Shown here piece after piece: positions 43,228 through 54,554 of a DNA stretch of 64,000 nucleotides. The position numbers and the translations under genes were made by a program. The notes beneath the pieces were generated by a model that worked only from the letters and a program-made list of their open reading frames with translations, did not search any database and was not told where the DNA came from. The stretch spans positions 7,041,222-7,105,221 of the forward strand of contig NC_054390.1 in assembly GCF_001625195.1 (NCBI RefSeq), given 5' to 3'. This DNA comes from Drechmeria coniospora (lineage: Eukaryota > Ascomycota > Sordariomycetes > Hypocreales > Ophiocordycipitaceae). Each line of letters opens with the position of its first letter. Within the stretch, counting starts at the first letter, position 1.

Positions 43228-44562
43228 GGCGGCGGTGTTGTCGACGAAGCAGTTGGCGATGCGATCTTCTCCTCAGGTTCGAATGGTGCTGCGAAGCCCA
43301 AAGGCACTGAGGGAAAATTCAGGGCTTGCGGGAGGGGCGGTGCTGATTGGCTGAGGATCCCCACACAAAGGCGGTCGAACACGGCAGTTAGGGCACAGTT
43401 GGTAGAAGTTGGATGTGGAGCACGTGAGTTGACAGGATTACTTAAGTCATGAGTACGGAGTATTACTCCGTACAATTAATAAGTACAACCACTTATTACT
43501 TAATCCGGAGTATTCTGTATAAGTAAGTATTATTGCTAAAACACCGTGCTACGCTGTGGGGTACGAGCACGGAGTATTACAGTACTGTACTGTGCGGAGT
43601 ACTCCGTACATGTAACTACAGTAATAAGTGATTACAAAGAGTACGGAGTACTTTCCTACAAGTAGGAATACTTACTTACAGTAAGCACTTACGGTAACTG
43701 CTTTCGTAGCTGCTGATTTATTTCGCCGTCCTTAATCTATTACATACTGTAGTTGTACGGAGTTGATGAGCACAGATGATTGTACTAACATTTGTTCCAG
43801 CGTACTGCTCCGTAGAGTACGGAGTACAACCAGACCAACCGTATTATTACTGTATAATGGAGCATACAACTACGCTTACTTGTATGAATGGAGTCTTCCT
43901 GGCTACTAGGTAGGTAAATACATGCAAGTCCAAGCAGGTGTATGTAAGTACTCCGTACATGCAAGTACGAACGGATCTGAAACCGCCTGATGGTGACGGG
44001 CATGTACCTGCCTGCTGGTCATGGCTGTGGAACAAGTTCAGAGGCCTCACCTCAACGTGACCGCAGTATGTGTGTGGTCTCCTGCATCTAGGCAGAGGCA
44101 CCGGCACTGGTGATTTTCATGCCACATGTCGGAACTAACGAGTGAGGCACGCAAAGTTGTATATTCTCAATCCTCGCTGTTTACAGAAATTGCGTCGTCC
44201 TTTCGCTTGCGACGCCCATCCATCTCAGGTGTTTGAGCTGCCTCTCTCGCATCTATGATCTAGCAACATGACTACTATCCTATCCATGCTATCCACCGCT
44301 GGTGCTTTCTGCTATATGTTTTCGAGGGCGAACGCCCCTTGATGCGCCCAAGGTCTAAAACACGTGTATAGTCTGCCTCTCCCCCGGCTACAATTCTTCT
44401 CGCTCTGGCGGCAACCAGCCGACCACCATCCAATGCCAACTGACACGACGGGGAAGGCAACAAGGAACATGTGACAGTGTGGGCGAGAGGTGGTCTCCGA
44501 TGGCGGCCGACCGCAAAACACAAAAGCTACCGACCGGTCTGGTCAACAGTCTGGTTCGTATG
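43228..44562. other. Spacer rich in TACGGAGTA inverted repeats
   Basis: From 43,440 to 43,980 there are at least eight TACGGAGTA/TACTCCGTA cores, the densest cluster of the window. They include the perfect inverted repeat GTACGGAGTA-T-TACTCCGTAC at 43453-43473. The next 500 bases have ordinary composition. No gene is seen. Confidence 0.6.
43453..43473. repeat. Perfect 10-base inverted repeat of the TACGGAGTA element
   Basis: Two 10-base arms, GTACGGAGTA and TACTCCGTAC, are separated by a single T, so a tight cruciform could form. It belongs to the dispersed spacer family. Confidence 0.9.
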
Positions 44563-45808
44563 CTACAGGAACTCGGGTTCCGACTCCGGCTTGAGGCTGA
44601 CGAGGAAGTCGCGAGTCATTTCAAAGCTCAGCCAACTTGACGCCATGCTGGGCGCAACTTTCAGGAGATTCGGCACGATTCCCTTGTAAAGGCCTCGTAT
44701 GCCTTCGTGTCTGACGATCATTCGGATGGCGTCCGTGATGGACTTGTACTGGTATCCCATGCCAGACATGGTGTTGATCTGGAATCGGCGACGGAGCACG
44801 TCACTGTAGATCCATCAGCGGGGATGTCGACGGCGAGAGGAGGGTGAGAAACGCACAAGGGATAGGTGCAGGTTTGCGCAACCGCGCCTGATATTGCACC
44901 GGCGAGGAGCCTTCGTGCAGCGCTCGGGTGTCTGTCGCCTTCGGGGGTCAGGTATTTCCGTACAGACTCGTAGACCATAAAGTTGAGGCCAACCTGTGTC
45001 AAGATTAGCATAATAACCAAGCACCTGACCGTTCACGGACACCACGTACGTAGGGGGCCACGCCCGCCACTGTCGGAATAATGCCTCTGTATATTGCCGA
45101 GACGCCGCCCTCGGTCTTCATCATGTGGCTCATAGTTTGCCACATGCCTGGCAGCTTCTTTGGTTTGTCTCCCAACTCAGCAAAGCTGGCAGTCTGGATG
45201 GAGAGTCGGGTGCGGACGATGTCAAGTGGGTATGTGAGGAAGACCGAGGTGATGCCGGCAACACCGCCGCAAACTAGGCGAGTGAGGGGTGCCAGATCGG
45301 CGCCCGGGAACGGCTCAAAAATGTTCTTGCGAGGAAGAGAGGAAGAGAGTCAGCATGAGAGAAAAAAAGTGAAGACGAAAACATCTCTTTTGGGTATAAC
45401 CGGGAGCCATACTCGTTTGTAAAAGTTATAGCTGCTGAACTGGACAGCGGAGTAGGGCACGATGCGAATGCAGTTTGTGCCGTTGCCGCGCATAAATCCT
45501 CTCCAACCCTCCTCTCTCCACATCTTGCCCAGTGCTTGGCCGACGGACAGCTTGTAGGCATCTCGACCGACGCTTTGGATCTGCATCAGAATCTTTAACC
45601 GCTCCAAGGGGGAAACGACGGTGCGGGAGACGGCGCCGGCAACGCCACCAGCGCAAAAGGCCGCTATGACTGGTTGAGACACCTTCTCCCGCAGAACGAT
45701 AAAGTCTTGGGATGGCTTGGGAGGCTCCTCGTAGTTCGTTTCGGAATGCATGTTGTCGTTGGCTGACGTGGAGGGCGTTTGTAGCTGAGGTCCCCGGACG
45801 GCGGACAT
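44563..45808 (-). CDS. Mitochondrial carrier, YPR011C type (APS/PAPS carrier)
   Basis: Four exons, 45808-45413, 45325-45050, 44993-44857 and 44803-44563, give 349 residues. Three repeats of about 100 residues carry the carrier signature: SPLERLKI, YPLDIVRTRL and YPFDVLRRRF, each with following glycine-rich loops. Phrases such as AVSRTVVSPLERLKILMQIQ, NGTNCIRIVPYSAVQF and RTRLSIQTAS closely resemble yeast YPR011C, which moves adenosine 5'-phosphosulfate and PAPS across the inner membrane. CoA-carrier types (LEU5) are the main alternative. Introns are 87, 56 and 53 nt, and the one before exon 4 splits the YPFD motif. The protein has a normal polar N-terminal extension and is complete. Confidence 0.9.
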
Positions 45809-47986
45809 GGTAACGGATGATATGATACGAAGATGCAAAAAACAGCGGCTCAGTTGGGTCTCACAAGCCCCACGCCGTGGTTTTCGAGCCTGGATCCCCT
45901 CGCTGCCTTGCCGAATAGCATTTAATGGTTGTACTCTCGATTCGGCTGATATTGCTTCAGTCCTCGGGTGAGTACCAGCTAGATGGCTGAGGCTCCACCT
46001 GGGGAAGGAGACGCAGCGTTCGGTTACAGTTCAGTTGATTGTAGCGGCATGCTCATTTGCGAACTGGCGGGTATATGGTATTGTCTGAGAGTGGCGGTGC
46101 AAGAGGTACGAGGACGAGGGGTTCTGTGAGCAGTTGGTGACTGGTTCCGAAGAACGGGATCGCCGATGCGATCGATTTCTCGCCAAGGTCAGCAGAGACG
46201 AGCAAGGATGCAGGACCGACGACAGGGGCGACGCAGGGTGGACGCGTGCTCAAGAGGATGTGCGTGCTTGGCCGATGGATGCGCCGGCGATTGAACGGTA
46301 GTCACGGGGAGAAGGGGCTGGCGAAGCGTCGAGGCAAACGTTGAGGATGCTTTGCTGAGGTTGTTGGCCTGTGGAAGTGAGATCGTCCAGTGGCTTGGCA
46401 GATAGGTGGATGGAGAGTGGATGGCTGGCTGGCTGACATTTCGGCGCTTCGTTTCGTGGCAGCGGGGGATTCTGAGGTGGCCCCTCGAGTAGGTACTCCG
46501 TACCCCGTAATACCCCGTATGTATGTAAGTACAACTACCAGTACAGTACTTGGGTGTCCGAGTAAGACTTACTTAGCTGCACAAGGCTTGTCGGCAACGC
46601 CACCAACTGCACCAACCAATCGAAGGGTCTAACAACTAATATGCTTCAGCTCAGCCAGGGGGCGTTTGAACGCCGGCTCGGAGCAATTGCTACTGAGTAA
46701 GTTCTCCGTACAATATTCATCGTTATACGGTGTACTCCGTAATTCGAACTCATTTCTCTATTCGTATGAAATTCCGCAAATACGCCCTACCGCGCCCCCG
46801 ATACTAATATTTAGCGTCTATGCAATACACATAGATGGATAGCGTCTATACGGAGTACAGTAATTACAGCACGGAGTATGCAAGTATTTGCAGTACAAGC
46901 TAACCACATGTACTCCATGCATAAGACTTGAATATCTCGAAAGTACTGTACATATGCCGCTCATTATATGCCGCTCATTATTCTTTGCTGTACTCCTCAA
47001 TAGCTCTGCAGACCTTATCAGCATCGACGACTGCTTGCGCTGACTACTGGGGTCGTTGTGATTGCCTGGGGCGCTATGACTGCCGAGACCGCTGCTACTG
47101 GTACGGCGGCGGTGGCTGCTGAGGCCGCTGTCACTGCCGACCTGCTGCAACTAAGTACCTACCCACCTAATTCGTTATGATAACCTGCAGTTACTGGGAC
47201 GGCTATACCTGCTGGAGATATCGCGACTGCCTGAGTCACTGCGACTACCATCGCTATGTAACTATCCGGGCCCTTGTCAACGCAGGAGATATTATGACCA
47301 CCTGGGCTACTGTGCCTAGGACTGCTATGGCTACCAGAGCTGTTGTGACTGTCTGGACTGTTGTAAATAAAGGTCGTTATGTATCTCTACATGTATGTTA
47401 CGTACAAGCGCTGGAACTTATGAGTAGTAAGGCGATGCAGGGCGCCATGCGAAAAAAATCGTTTGAATAGTAGTGAAAGGGGTTCGTATAATTATGGCAA
47501 TTTTACATACTTTGCTCTGCTTCAGTTGGCTCGGGAATCCTTGTACAGCAATCAGGTGGCGGGAGCTGCATCCAGCCATCGATGGAAGCCGGCGAGCAAG
47601 TATGAACGCCACGGCACCTGACAACACCGCCAAGCAGCTTAGGAAGAGTTAGAGCCGATATATATCATCTTTGATTGCATCAAAGGCCTAAAATACAAAC
47701 AACTATCAAATTATCCCGAGAGCCTACCTACGCTGCCGCATGCTCCATGTCTCATCCGAGGTGTTGAGCGACAAAGAAAAGTTCCTGGCGGGCGCTCATC
47801 GCCCAGGGATATCGCCAGCGTCTACGCAGTTTTCCGCCTTACCGACCAGTGGCTGTAGAACCAAAACGAAAGATGGGGATGCAGAAAACGCAAGCAAAGG
47901 AGAAAGCAAGAGATATTGTCCTGCCATTTTTTTCATGATACCCAGACCCGCGTACCCTCGAGCCCACAACGCCAAGGACGGTTGAT
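45809..47986. other. Spacer with decayed repeats
   Basis: A 2.2-kb spacer between two minus-strand genes. TACTCCGTA words lie near 46492, 46731 and 46849. A cluster of imperfect GACTGCC-type repeats lies at 47020-47370. The 3' part holds the end of the SR-protein transcript. No intact gene is seen. Confidence 0.5.
47020..47370 (+). repeat. Cluster of imperfect GACTGCC-containing repeats, possibly decayed
   Basis: The words GATTGCCTGGGG, GACTGCCGAGAC, CACTGCCGAC, GACTGCCTGAGT and GACTGTCTGGACTG recur over 350 bases with irregular spacing. One frame reads Ala/Thr-rich residues before stops break it. It could be a worn minisatellite or the relic of a repetitive coding region. Confidence 0.4.
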
Positions 47987-49642
47987 TCACTCGATAACGT
48001 CAAGCTCCTCGGTAGCGGCAGGAGGAGTGGTATCGTCGCCTGTCAGATCGATTAGTTTATCGGATGGATTGGACGGCTTGGAAACTGCCAGAACTCCGTA
48101 CCCTTGCGATCGTCACCATTGGTGCCGTTTTCGCGGCGGTCCTTGTCGTCGTGGTCCTTGTCGTCGCGGTCCTTGTCGTCGCGGTCTTTGTCGTCGCGGT
48201 CCTTGTCGTCGCGGTCCCTGTCATCACGGCCCCGGTCATCACGGCCCCGGTCATCACGGTCGCGGTCATCACGGTCGCGGTCATCACGGTCGCGGTCATC
48301 ACGGCCCCGGTCGTCGCGTTCCCGGTCATCACGTTCGTCCTTGGCATCGCGGTCGCGGTCGCGGTCGCGGTCACTTGAAAGCGGTTAGCATCATCGTCTG
48401 CGGCCCGTCGGTGGTTCGAGGGCTGGTGCGGAGCGGAGCAGCTACCGGTTCTCGGGGCTGCGAGAGCGATCGCGGTCACGACGGCTGTCACGGTCGTGGT
48501 CGCGATCGCGGTCACGGCGATCATCCTTGCGAGGAGAGTAGTCGCGTGTGCTGCGACGGGGAGATGGGGAACGGCCACGTCGCGGCGAGCGAGGGGCGCC
48601 GCCGCGGCGATCGCGGTCGCGGCCTGACTCGAAACGCCATGAGGCAGAAGGAGGGGTTCTGGCCCACTGTGGGAGCAGAGCTAATCAGCAGAGGCGATCT
48701 TGGCAAGAAAGGTCAAGTAGGTGCCGACCTCGATCTTCAGGATATCCTCGCGACCGAGACGCTTGTTATGCATCTCATAATAGGCATCATCAGCATCTCG
48801 CTTATCTTCATACTCGACAAAGGCGAAGCTGTAGAGCTTTGTCAGCAGCGGCGGGAGGCAGGCAGCGTTTGCATGCCCATGTCGTGCGGGACTTACAGTC
48901 GGCTGGACGACGAGCGAGGGGCCGGGATGTCGCAGCGAACGAGACGGCCGTAGCTGCGTCGGCGAGTTAGCGCCTGATGATCCTGTGGGTATAGACGAGA
49001 GCGGGAGGAAGAGCAGGAGAAGCGGAGGAAAGGAAACAAGGCAGGAAAATAGGCTGCGAGAGAAGCGAGCGGCTTCGCCAACCATGGCTCCATCCTGGAT
49101 TGGATACCCGCGCGCAGAGGCTATGCAGCCTATCGTCGACTCGAACAGATCGGGACGGCGAGGAGGAAGGCATACGAATCGACCGGAGCGACTAGAGTGG
49201 GAAGGCATGGACGGCGGAGGAGGAGCCGGATCTAGGGGGGCGGGAAGCGGTGGGTGTAACGACGAAGGCGCAACGCTGGATGCGGACGGAGGACGGAGGA
49301 CGTAGACGGCGGCGACGAGGGCGTGGCACAGAGACTTGACAGCCTCAGTAAAGAATCGAGAATACTGCCGCGCGGGGAGGGGGGGGGTCCCGAGGTTGCC
49401 TCTCTCGACGGTGAGGGCATGCGATCGTGCGTAGGTGCGTAGATGCGTGTGCGTGTGCGTGTGCGGGCGCGCGGGCGGGAGCGAAGAGGCGAGGACGGAG
49501 ACGAAGACGGAGACGAGGGCGAATACGAAAGCGCGCGAGCGGAGCCGCGGTTGACATACCGTTCGAACTCGTAGGCGAGATCGCGAGCGCGGGTGCCGTG
49601 GCTGAAGCCGGTCACGTAAAGCGTGGTGCTGCCACGAGACAT
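47987..49642 (-). CDS. SR-type splicing factor with RRM and RD-repeat tail
   Basis: Six exons, 49642-49560, 48953-48897, 48828-48729, 48666-48446, 48373-48102 and 48039-47987, give 261 residues. One RRM spans residues 6-80 (TTLYVTGFSHGTRARDLAYE; FAFVEYEDKRDADDAYYEM). After it comes an RS-like stretch (RSPRRGRSPSPRRS) and then a long tail of RDRD, RDDR and RDDK repeats, ending ATEELDVIE. Such proteins bind exonic enhancers and help choose splice sites in the nucleus. The first intron is 606 nt, far longer than any other here, and lies inside the RRM. The others are 62 to 72 nt. I inferred the final intron (48101-48040) because it restores a conserved-looking acidic end; without it the protein ends 17 codons into the intron. 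Confidence 0.85.
48111..48373 (-). repeat. In-frame repeat coding Arg-Asp units of the SR protein
   Basis: Tandem 12-base-like units (CGTGATGACCGC and CGCGACGACAAG in minus-strand sense) lie inside exon 5 of the SR-type gene. They encode RDDR and RDDK repeats. The units are nearly identical at the DNA level, so recent expansion is likely. Confidence 0.85.
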
Positions 49643-51615
49643 GATGGCCAGATGGCGATGCGAAGCAGGTGCGATTGGCGAATTGCAGATATAGAAAGGG
49701 GCAGAATCTTGAGGATGGGAAATGAGGGACTGATGAAGCAGCCCTGCGGAGATGATTGTGGAAGATGTGCGACGGTTGAAGAAGCAACAGCGTTGCGTAA
49801 AGTTGTGGTGATGCAAGCTTGCAGAACTGGTCGGGGATGTGCCCAACGCTCACTCCCGAACGATGGATGGAGAATTTCGCAGCTGACGTAATGATCAGCA
49901 TAATGAACGGCTGCGGGCTGTAATTAATTAATACTGTAAAATCTCAGCCTTGCGGGTCACCCCTTGTAGGACACGGTTAGATGCATCAAGCGTTTAGCTG
50001 AATATCTCTCGCCTCTACGGAGTACTCCGGTAGTATTACGGGCCACCGACAGCGGAGTGCCGGGTACCAACATCAATGCATCGGACGAAGTACTCCATAC
50101 GTACAGTACAGTAAGTACGAGCTGTTTCGCTGAGATGATAATCATGATGCACGAATCATGCACTTTTTGGTAGCAAGTGCATGTTTAGTACTTTTAATCC
50201 GTGCTTCGCAGTTGCAGCACGTGTATATCACTGCGGCTGCATGGCAGGTGTACAAGTACTCCGTACATACTTACGGAGTAGTACAAGTTGAAAAGAAAAA
50301 GGAAATCCAAAGAAACGCCTCCCATCTTCAGCCTCCGGACTCGGCGAAGACCAGAGTAATACTGTACATTTACTTAAGTACAGTACGGTGGCCCTGCCGA
50401 GAGCGGGCAACACATCTCTTTGTTTCCGTCGATCCGGCACCTATTTTAGAAGGACGCCTTCCCGCACTACAATAGGAATGATTGGCCGCGCTAGAAGCCA
50501 GGTCCGGCACATTATCTTCTGATACCCCCAATTGTTGCCAGGGTTGTGTCGGTGTTTATTGGCGACACGCGACACCAAGCACACGGAGCTGCGCGGTGTT
50601 GCCAGCGCTCGGTCAATGCCTGAGCACCTGGAGGCCGGGTGCCGAATTCTCCGCCTCTCCGCCGCCTCCGTTGGCATCGAACGCTGCATGGAATCTGGTG
50701 GTTGGCTGGCAATGGCCTGAAATGCATGCAAATCGTCCAAGTCGTGCAAATCGTACTGTCGATGGCAATGCAAAGCCCGCAAACCAAGCAAATGCCGACG
50801 GTCTCATGTACGTACGGGTACTAGTACATGAATAACAAAGCAAGCAATGCGTACTAGGTAGTAATTATGAAGTACATAAGTGCTGCCTGGCACTATTACA
50901 CTCCCTCACGTAGTTCCGTGGAGTACAACAAGAATACACTCTCCTAGTTGTAAGCCTTCCAACGGAGTACAGTCTCCTAGTTGTAAGCCTTCTGCGGAGT
51001 ACTAGGTGCCTTCTACTAGGTGTACACCTTCCTACGGATTAGTGCCGCTAGGTTAGGAGTACGTTAAGAATACCCCAGGTCCTCATTAGCCAATTTCGGC
51101 ATCCTCAGCCGTGGCGGGGTGTCGAGATGTGAGCTCGCCATTCGGGCATTTGCCGTAGACCGACGAAGAAACCATAATGCCGGATATGATGGGTGGGCTT
51201 GGTCAGCACGTCACGGATTTCGCCTCGAGTCCGTCTGGCTGTCCGTCATGCGAGTGAGAGAATACTTATACATGTACGCGCAGCCCGACCTGCCCGGGCC
51301 CGCAGCATCTAATAGTAATGCCTGAACACGACCAAGTACAGTCGTCTTTGTACCTGCTAGTAGTCCGTTTCTGGTAGTGCTTGTATTACGGTAGGTCCCG
51401 GGTTGCAGCTTGCAGCTTGCTACTGGCAGCTCATCATTTGCTACGCTTTCCGACGTCATCATTTGTCCCGACTCCGACTCCAACGCCGCCGTCCTGCAAT
51501 CGATCTTATGAAGCACATGCGGTGCTCGCGTGTCAATCCCGCGCAACCTCCTCCTCCAAGCGTACGCCAAGCGCTCTAGCTTCCAAGGATTGCATGCATC
51601 CTCACGACGGTCGCG
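49643..51615. other. Divergent spacer with hairpins and a 33-base tandem repeat
   Basis: About 2 kb between the SR-protein and sterol acyltransferase starts. An inverted TACTCCGTA/TACGGAGTA pair with a 6-base loop lies at 50257-50280. A tandem repeat lies at 50941-51002. No convincing gene is seen. The last 200 bases should be the acyltransferase promoter. Confidence 0.55.
50941..51002. repeat. Tandem repeat, 33-base period, two near-identical copies
   Basis: CTCCTAGTTGTAAGCCTTC begins at 50941 and at 50974. Each copy ends in CGGAGTAC (50963-50970 and 50995-51002). Two more degenerate CCTTC...TAC units follow to about 51035. The repeat therefore includes the end of the dispersed spacer element. 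Confidence 0.85.
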
Positions 51616-54138
51616 ATGGATGCCGATCTTGGCGACCGTATCGGACGCCCCCCCCACGCCCCACCAGCCCGCAGCGAGTCTGTCACAGTCACTGCTGTCG
51701 CGATCGCTGGGACCGCTGCAATCGACCAACTTGACGATCGTGACCCTGACCTTCTTCACCAGCGCCAGCACCGTCGCCAAACTCTCCAAGCCCACCAAAA
51801 CAACCACCCGCCTCCGCAGCCGCCGCCAAGGTCGCTGGCGGAAGCTCTCGGCGGCGCCGGCGTCTCGCTCGATGGATCCCCAACAGGGTCCGACACCCCG
51901 AGCGAGGAGGACTACGACGAAATCGCGAGACCGACGTTTGCACCCTACGCCCAGCAACGTCCACCCCAACCCCGCAGGCGGAAGCCCGCCGTGCTCGCCT
52001 CCTCAGCGCGTTCGCCGCTGGGCAACCCCCCCCGCGACTCCCCTCCCAACGGCGTCAACGTCTTCCCCGACAATGACAAGGAGATCCAGAATTTCCTCCG
52101 GCGCGTCGTCCAGAAGGTCAAGGACCCTCAGGCGAAGACCAAGACCCGCTTCAGCGGCCTCGTCTTCACGCACCAGTTCTCCGCCTTTGATCCGAAAAAC
52201 GCGGCGGCCGCCAGCAGTCCCTTCCATGGCTTCTACACCCTCTTCTGGCTCGCCGTTGCCCTCTTCGTCTTCAAGATCTCGGCCGAGAACTGGAGGCAGT
52301 ATGGCACCCCCCTCGGCACCAACGACATCATGAAGACCATGTTTCGCCGTGATGGCAAGTTGCCCTCCTACACCTGCACCTCTCCAGTCCTGAAGCCTCC
52401 GATCCTCACCTCCTCGACCGTAGTGACAGGCAACGGTCGAACAAGCCCTCCATTCCCCAACGGAGGCCTGGCTGGCTGTTGAAACTGACCGGTGTGCAGT
52501 GCTTGTCCTGCTCCTCTCCGATGGCGTCATGTGTGGCCTCACGGGCGTGAGCTGGCTCCTCCAGCAGCTCGTCTTCCACGGCTATCTCGACTGGGACAAC
52601 GATGGCTGGATCGTCCAGAACGTATGGTGTCCCAGCGCTTGTTGCGACGCCGCGACCCAGTCAGTACTGACCTCGTCAGATATGGCAAACCCTCTTCATC
52701 GCCGGCGTCATCTCCTGGACTCTCATCCGCGACTGGCCTTGGACCCACACCGTCTTCTTCGTCCTTCACGGCCTCGTCATGCTCATGAAGCAGCACTCGT
52801 ATGCCTTCTACAACGGCTACCTGTCGACCGTCCACGCGAAGCGCCTACACCTGCTCTCCAAGCTGAAGCAGCTCGAGAGCACCGACCCGGATTGCGCCAG
52901 CGTCCAGTCTACGGCGCCGCCAACCTCCACCATCGACACCTCCCACCTCGCCGTCCCGCCCTCGGCCGCCCAGCGCAGACACTCGCTGGCCCAGCTCTCC
53001 GGTGCTGTGGAGACGGATATCGACCGCATCGCGCGCGCCGTCGCCTCGGGTCAATCGCTCGACGACGAGCAGATCTGCCTCTTCGAGCGCATCATCAAGT
53101 GGGAGGTGGACGCCCTGGCCGACGAGCTGCGCGGCACCGCCACCGAACCGCACAAGGCGTACCCGAACAACCTGACCTTCGTGAGCCACTACAAGTGGAT
53201 TCCGCTGCCGACGGTTGTCTATGAGCTCGAGTACCCGCGGACCGAATCCATCAGCTGGCCGTACGTGGTCGAGAAGTTCGTCGCCATGGTCGGCATTCTC
53301 TTTGTCATGATTCAGGTCTCGCAGTACTCCATCTGTAGGTTCCGTCTTCGGCCCCATCCTTGTAATGCGTCCTATGCCAACGCACGTGCCGCAGATCCGG
53401 TCGTGATGAAGACGATTGAGATGAAGGAGAGCAACATGACCCTCGGGGACCGCGTCAAAGAGTTTCCTTGGGTGCTGAGCGATCTCGTCTTTCCTTTCAT
53501 GATGGAGTACCTAGTGAGTTGCCAATCGATTCTCATTATTTTTTCATTCTACCCATGTCTCTGACGGAAAAAGCTTGTCTGGTATCTCATCTGGGAAACC
53601 ATTCTCAACATCCTTGCCGAGCTCACTTATTTTGCGGATCGCAGCTTCTACGGTCCCTGGTGGAACAGCGGTACGTCTACCAAAGCCTTCCCATTCCGGA
53701 ACATATCCTCCTGACGGCAATCCCCCCCCCCCTCCATAGTTTCCTGGGACCAATTTGCGCGCGACTGGAACACGGTGGTGCACCTGTTCCTACTTCGACA
53801 CGTCTACCACAGCTCCATCTCCTCCATGAAAGTCAACAAGCACGTCGCCACGCTCATCACCTTTTTTCTCTCGGCCTGCATTCACGAACTGGTCATGTGG
53901 TGTCTCTTCAAGAAGCTCCGAGGCTACCTCTTGGTCATGCAAATGTGTCAGCTACCGGTGCGTGCCCGTTGTCTTGGGCCTACGTTGTGCCGAACAAGGC
54001 GTGCTAATGATGGGCCAGCTGGTGAGCTTGAGCCGTACAAGATGGCTCCGGGGACGAAAGACGTTGGGCAACTTCATGTTTTGGCTGGGCATATTTACGT
54101 GTCCCAGCTTGCTCTGCAGTCTTTATCTCATTCTTTAG
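51616..54138 (+). CDS. ARE2: Sterol O-acyltransferase (ARE1/ARE2, MBOAT family)
   Basis: Seven exons, 51616-52354, 52500-52621, 52680-53334, 53395-53513, 53574-53670, 53740-53957 and 54019-54138, give 689 residues. A Pro/Gln/Ser-rich cytosolic N terminus of about 190 residues is followed by many membrane spans. Family marks are LMKQHSYAFYNGYL, FYGPWWNS (the FYxxWWN motif) and the catalytic histidine in ACIHELVMW. The enzyme joins fatty acyl-CoA to ergosterol in the ER, making sterol esters for lipid droplets. The first intron needs a GC donor (GCAAGT at 52355) to give the expected FRRDVLVL; a GT donor at 52350 would give FRLLVLL instead. Intron 5 has a 12-C polypyrimidine run. The exact start is less sure than the rest. 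Confidence 0.9.
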
Positions 54139-54554
54139 GGGCTCGAAATTCCTTGGTGGCGTCTTTCGTTCTTGCCTTGCGCGGGCCGGAGTGCTGGAGC
54201 CTGGCCGGGAGGGCCATGCGATGGTGTCGTAGCCACAAAGTTCCTTGTCGCGAGTGGCATAGAATGAGTTCGATTCATTGAGTCTACAAAATCTAATGTG
54301 AACTGGCATTCCTTCCAAACGCCATGCTCGGCCACCGGAGGGCATGGCTCTGCTACAGGGGACAGGCCAACCCGAAGCATGAGGCGACAGTAGGTCGAAC
54401 GTGCTGCTTGACCTGAGGCATCCTGGCATCTCGCGGCAAATGTTGTACATGGCTGTTCGCTCCCGCCCACCATGCCAACGATGAGAGGCGAGAAAATGAC
54501 GGGCTTTTGGCATCAGAGCGTCTGAGCAGATCTTCCACTGACAGGCGCCAGCCG
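54139..54554. other. Short spacer between convergent genes
   Basis: About 400 bases with no recognisable gene or repeat. It holds the 3' ends of the sterol acyltransferase and the zinc-binding protein. Confidence 0.6.

Noticed and set aside
43265..43290. GGTTCGAATGG upstream of eL18, resembling a tRNA B box
   Set aside because: No A box at the right distance and no cloverleaf stems.
48057..48578. 173-residue Ala/Thr-rich frame and plus-strand Val- or Arg/Ser-rich frames across the RD repeat
   Set aside because: They are other-frame readings of the same DNA repeat. Only the minus-strand RD frame continues the RRM with proper splice sites.
50470..50835. Overlapping frames of about 116 residues on both strands in the SR-acyltransferase spacer
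   Set aside because: No domain, no splice support and mutual overlap; they look like chance frames in GC-richer spacer.
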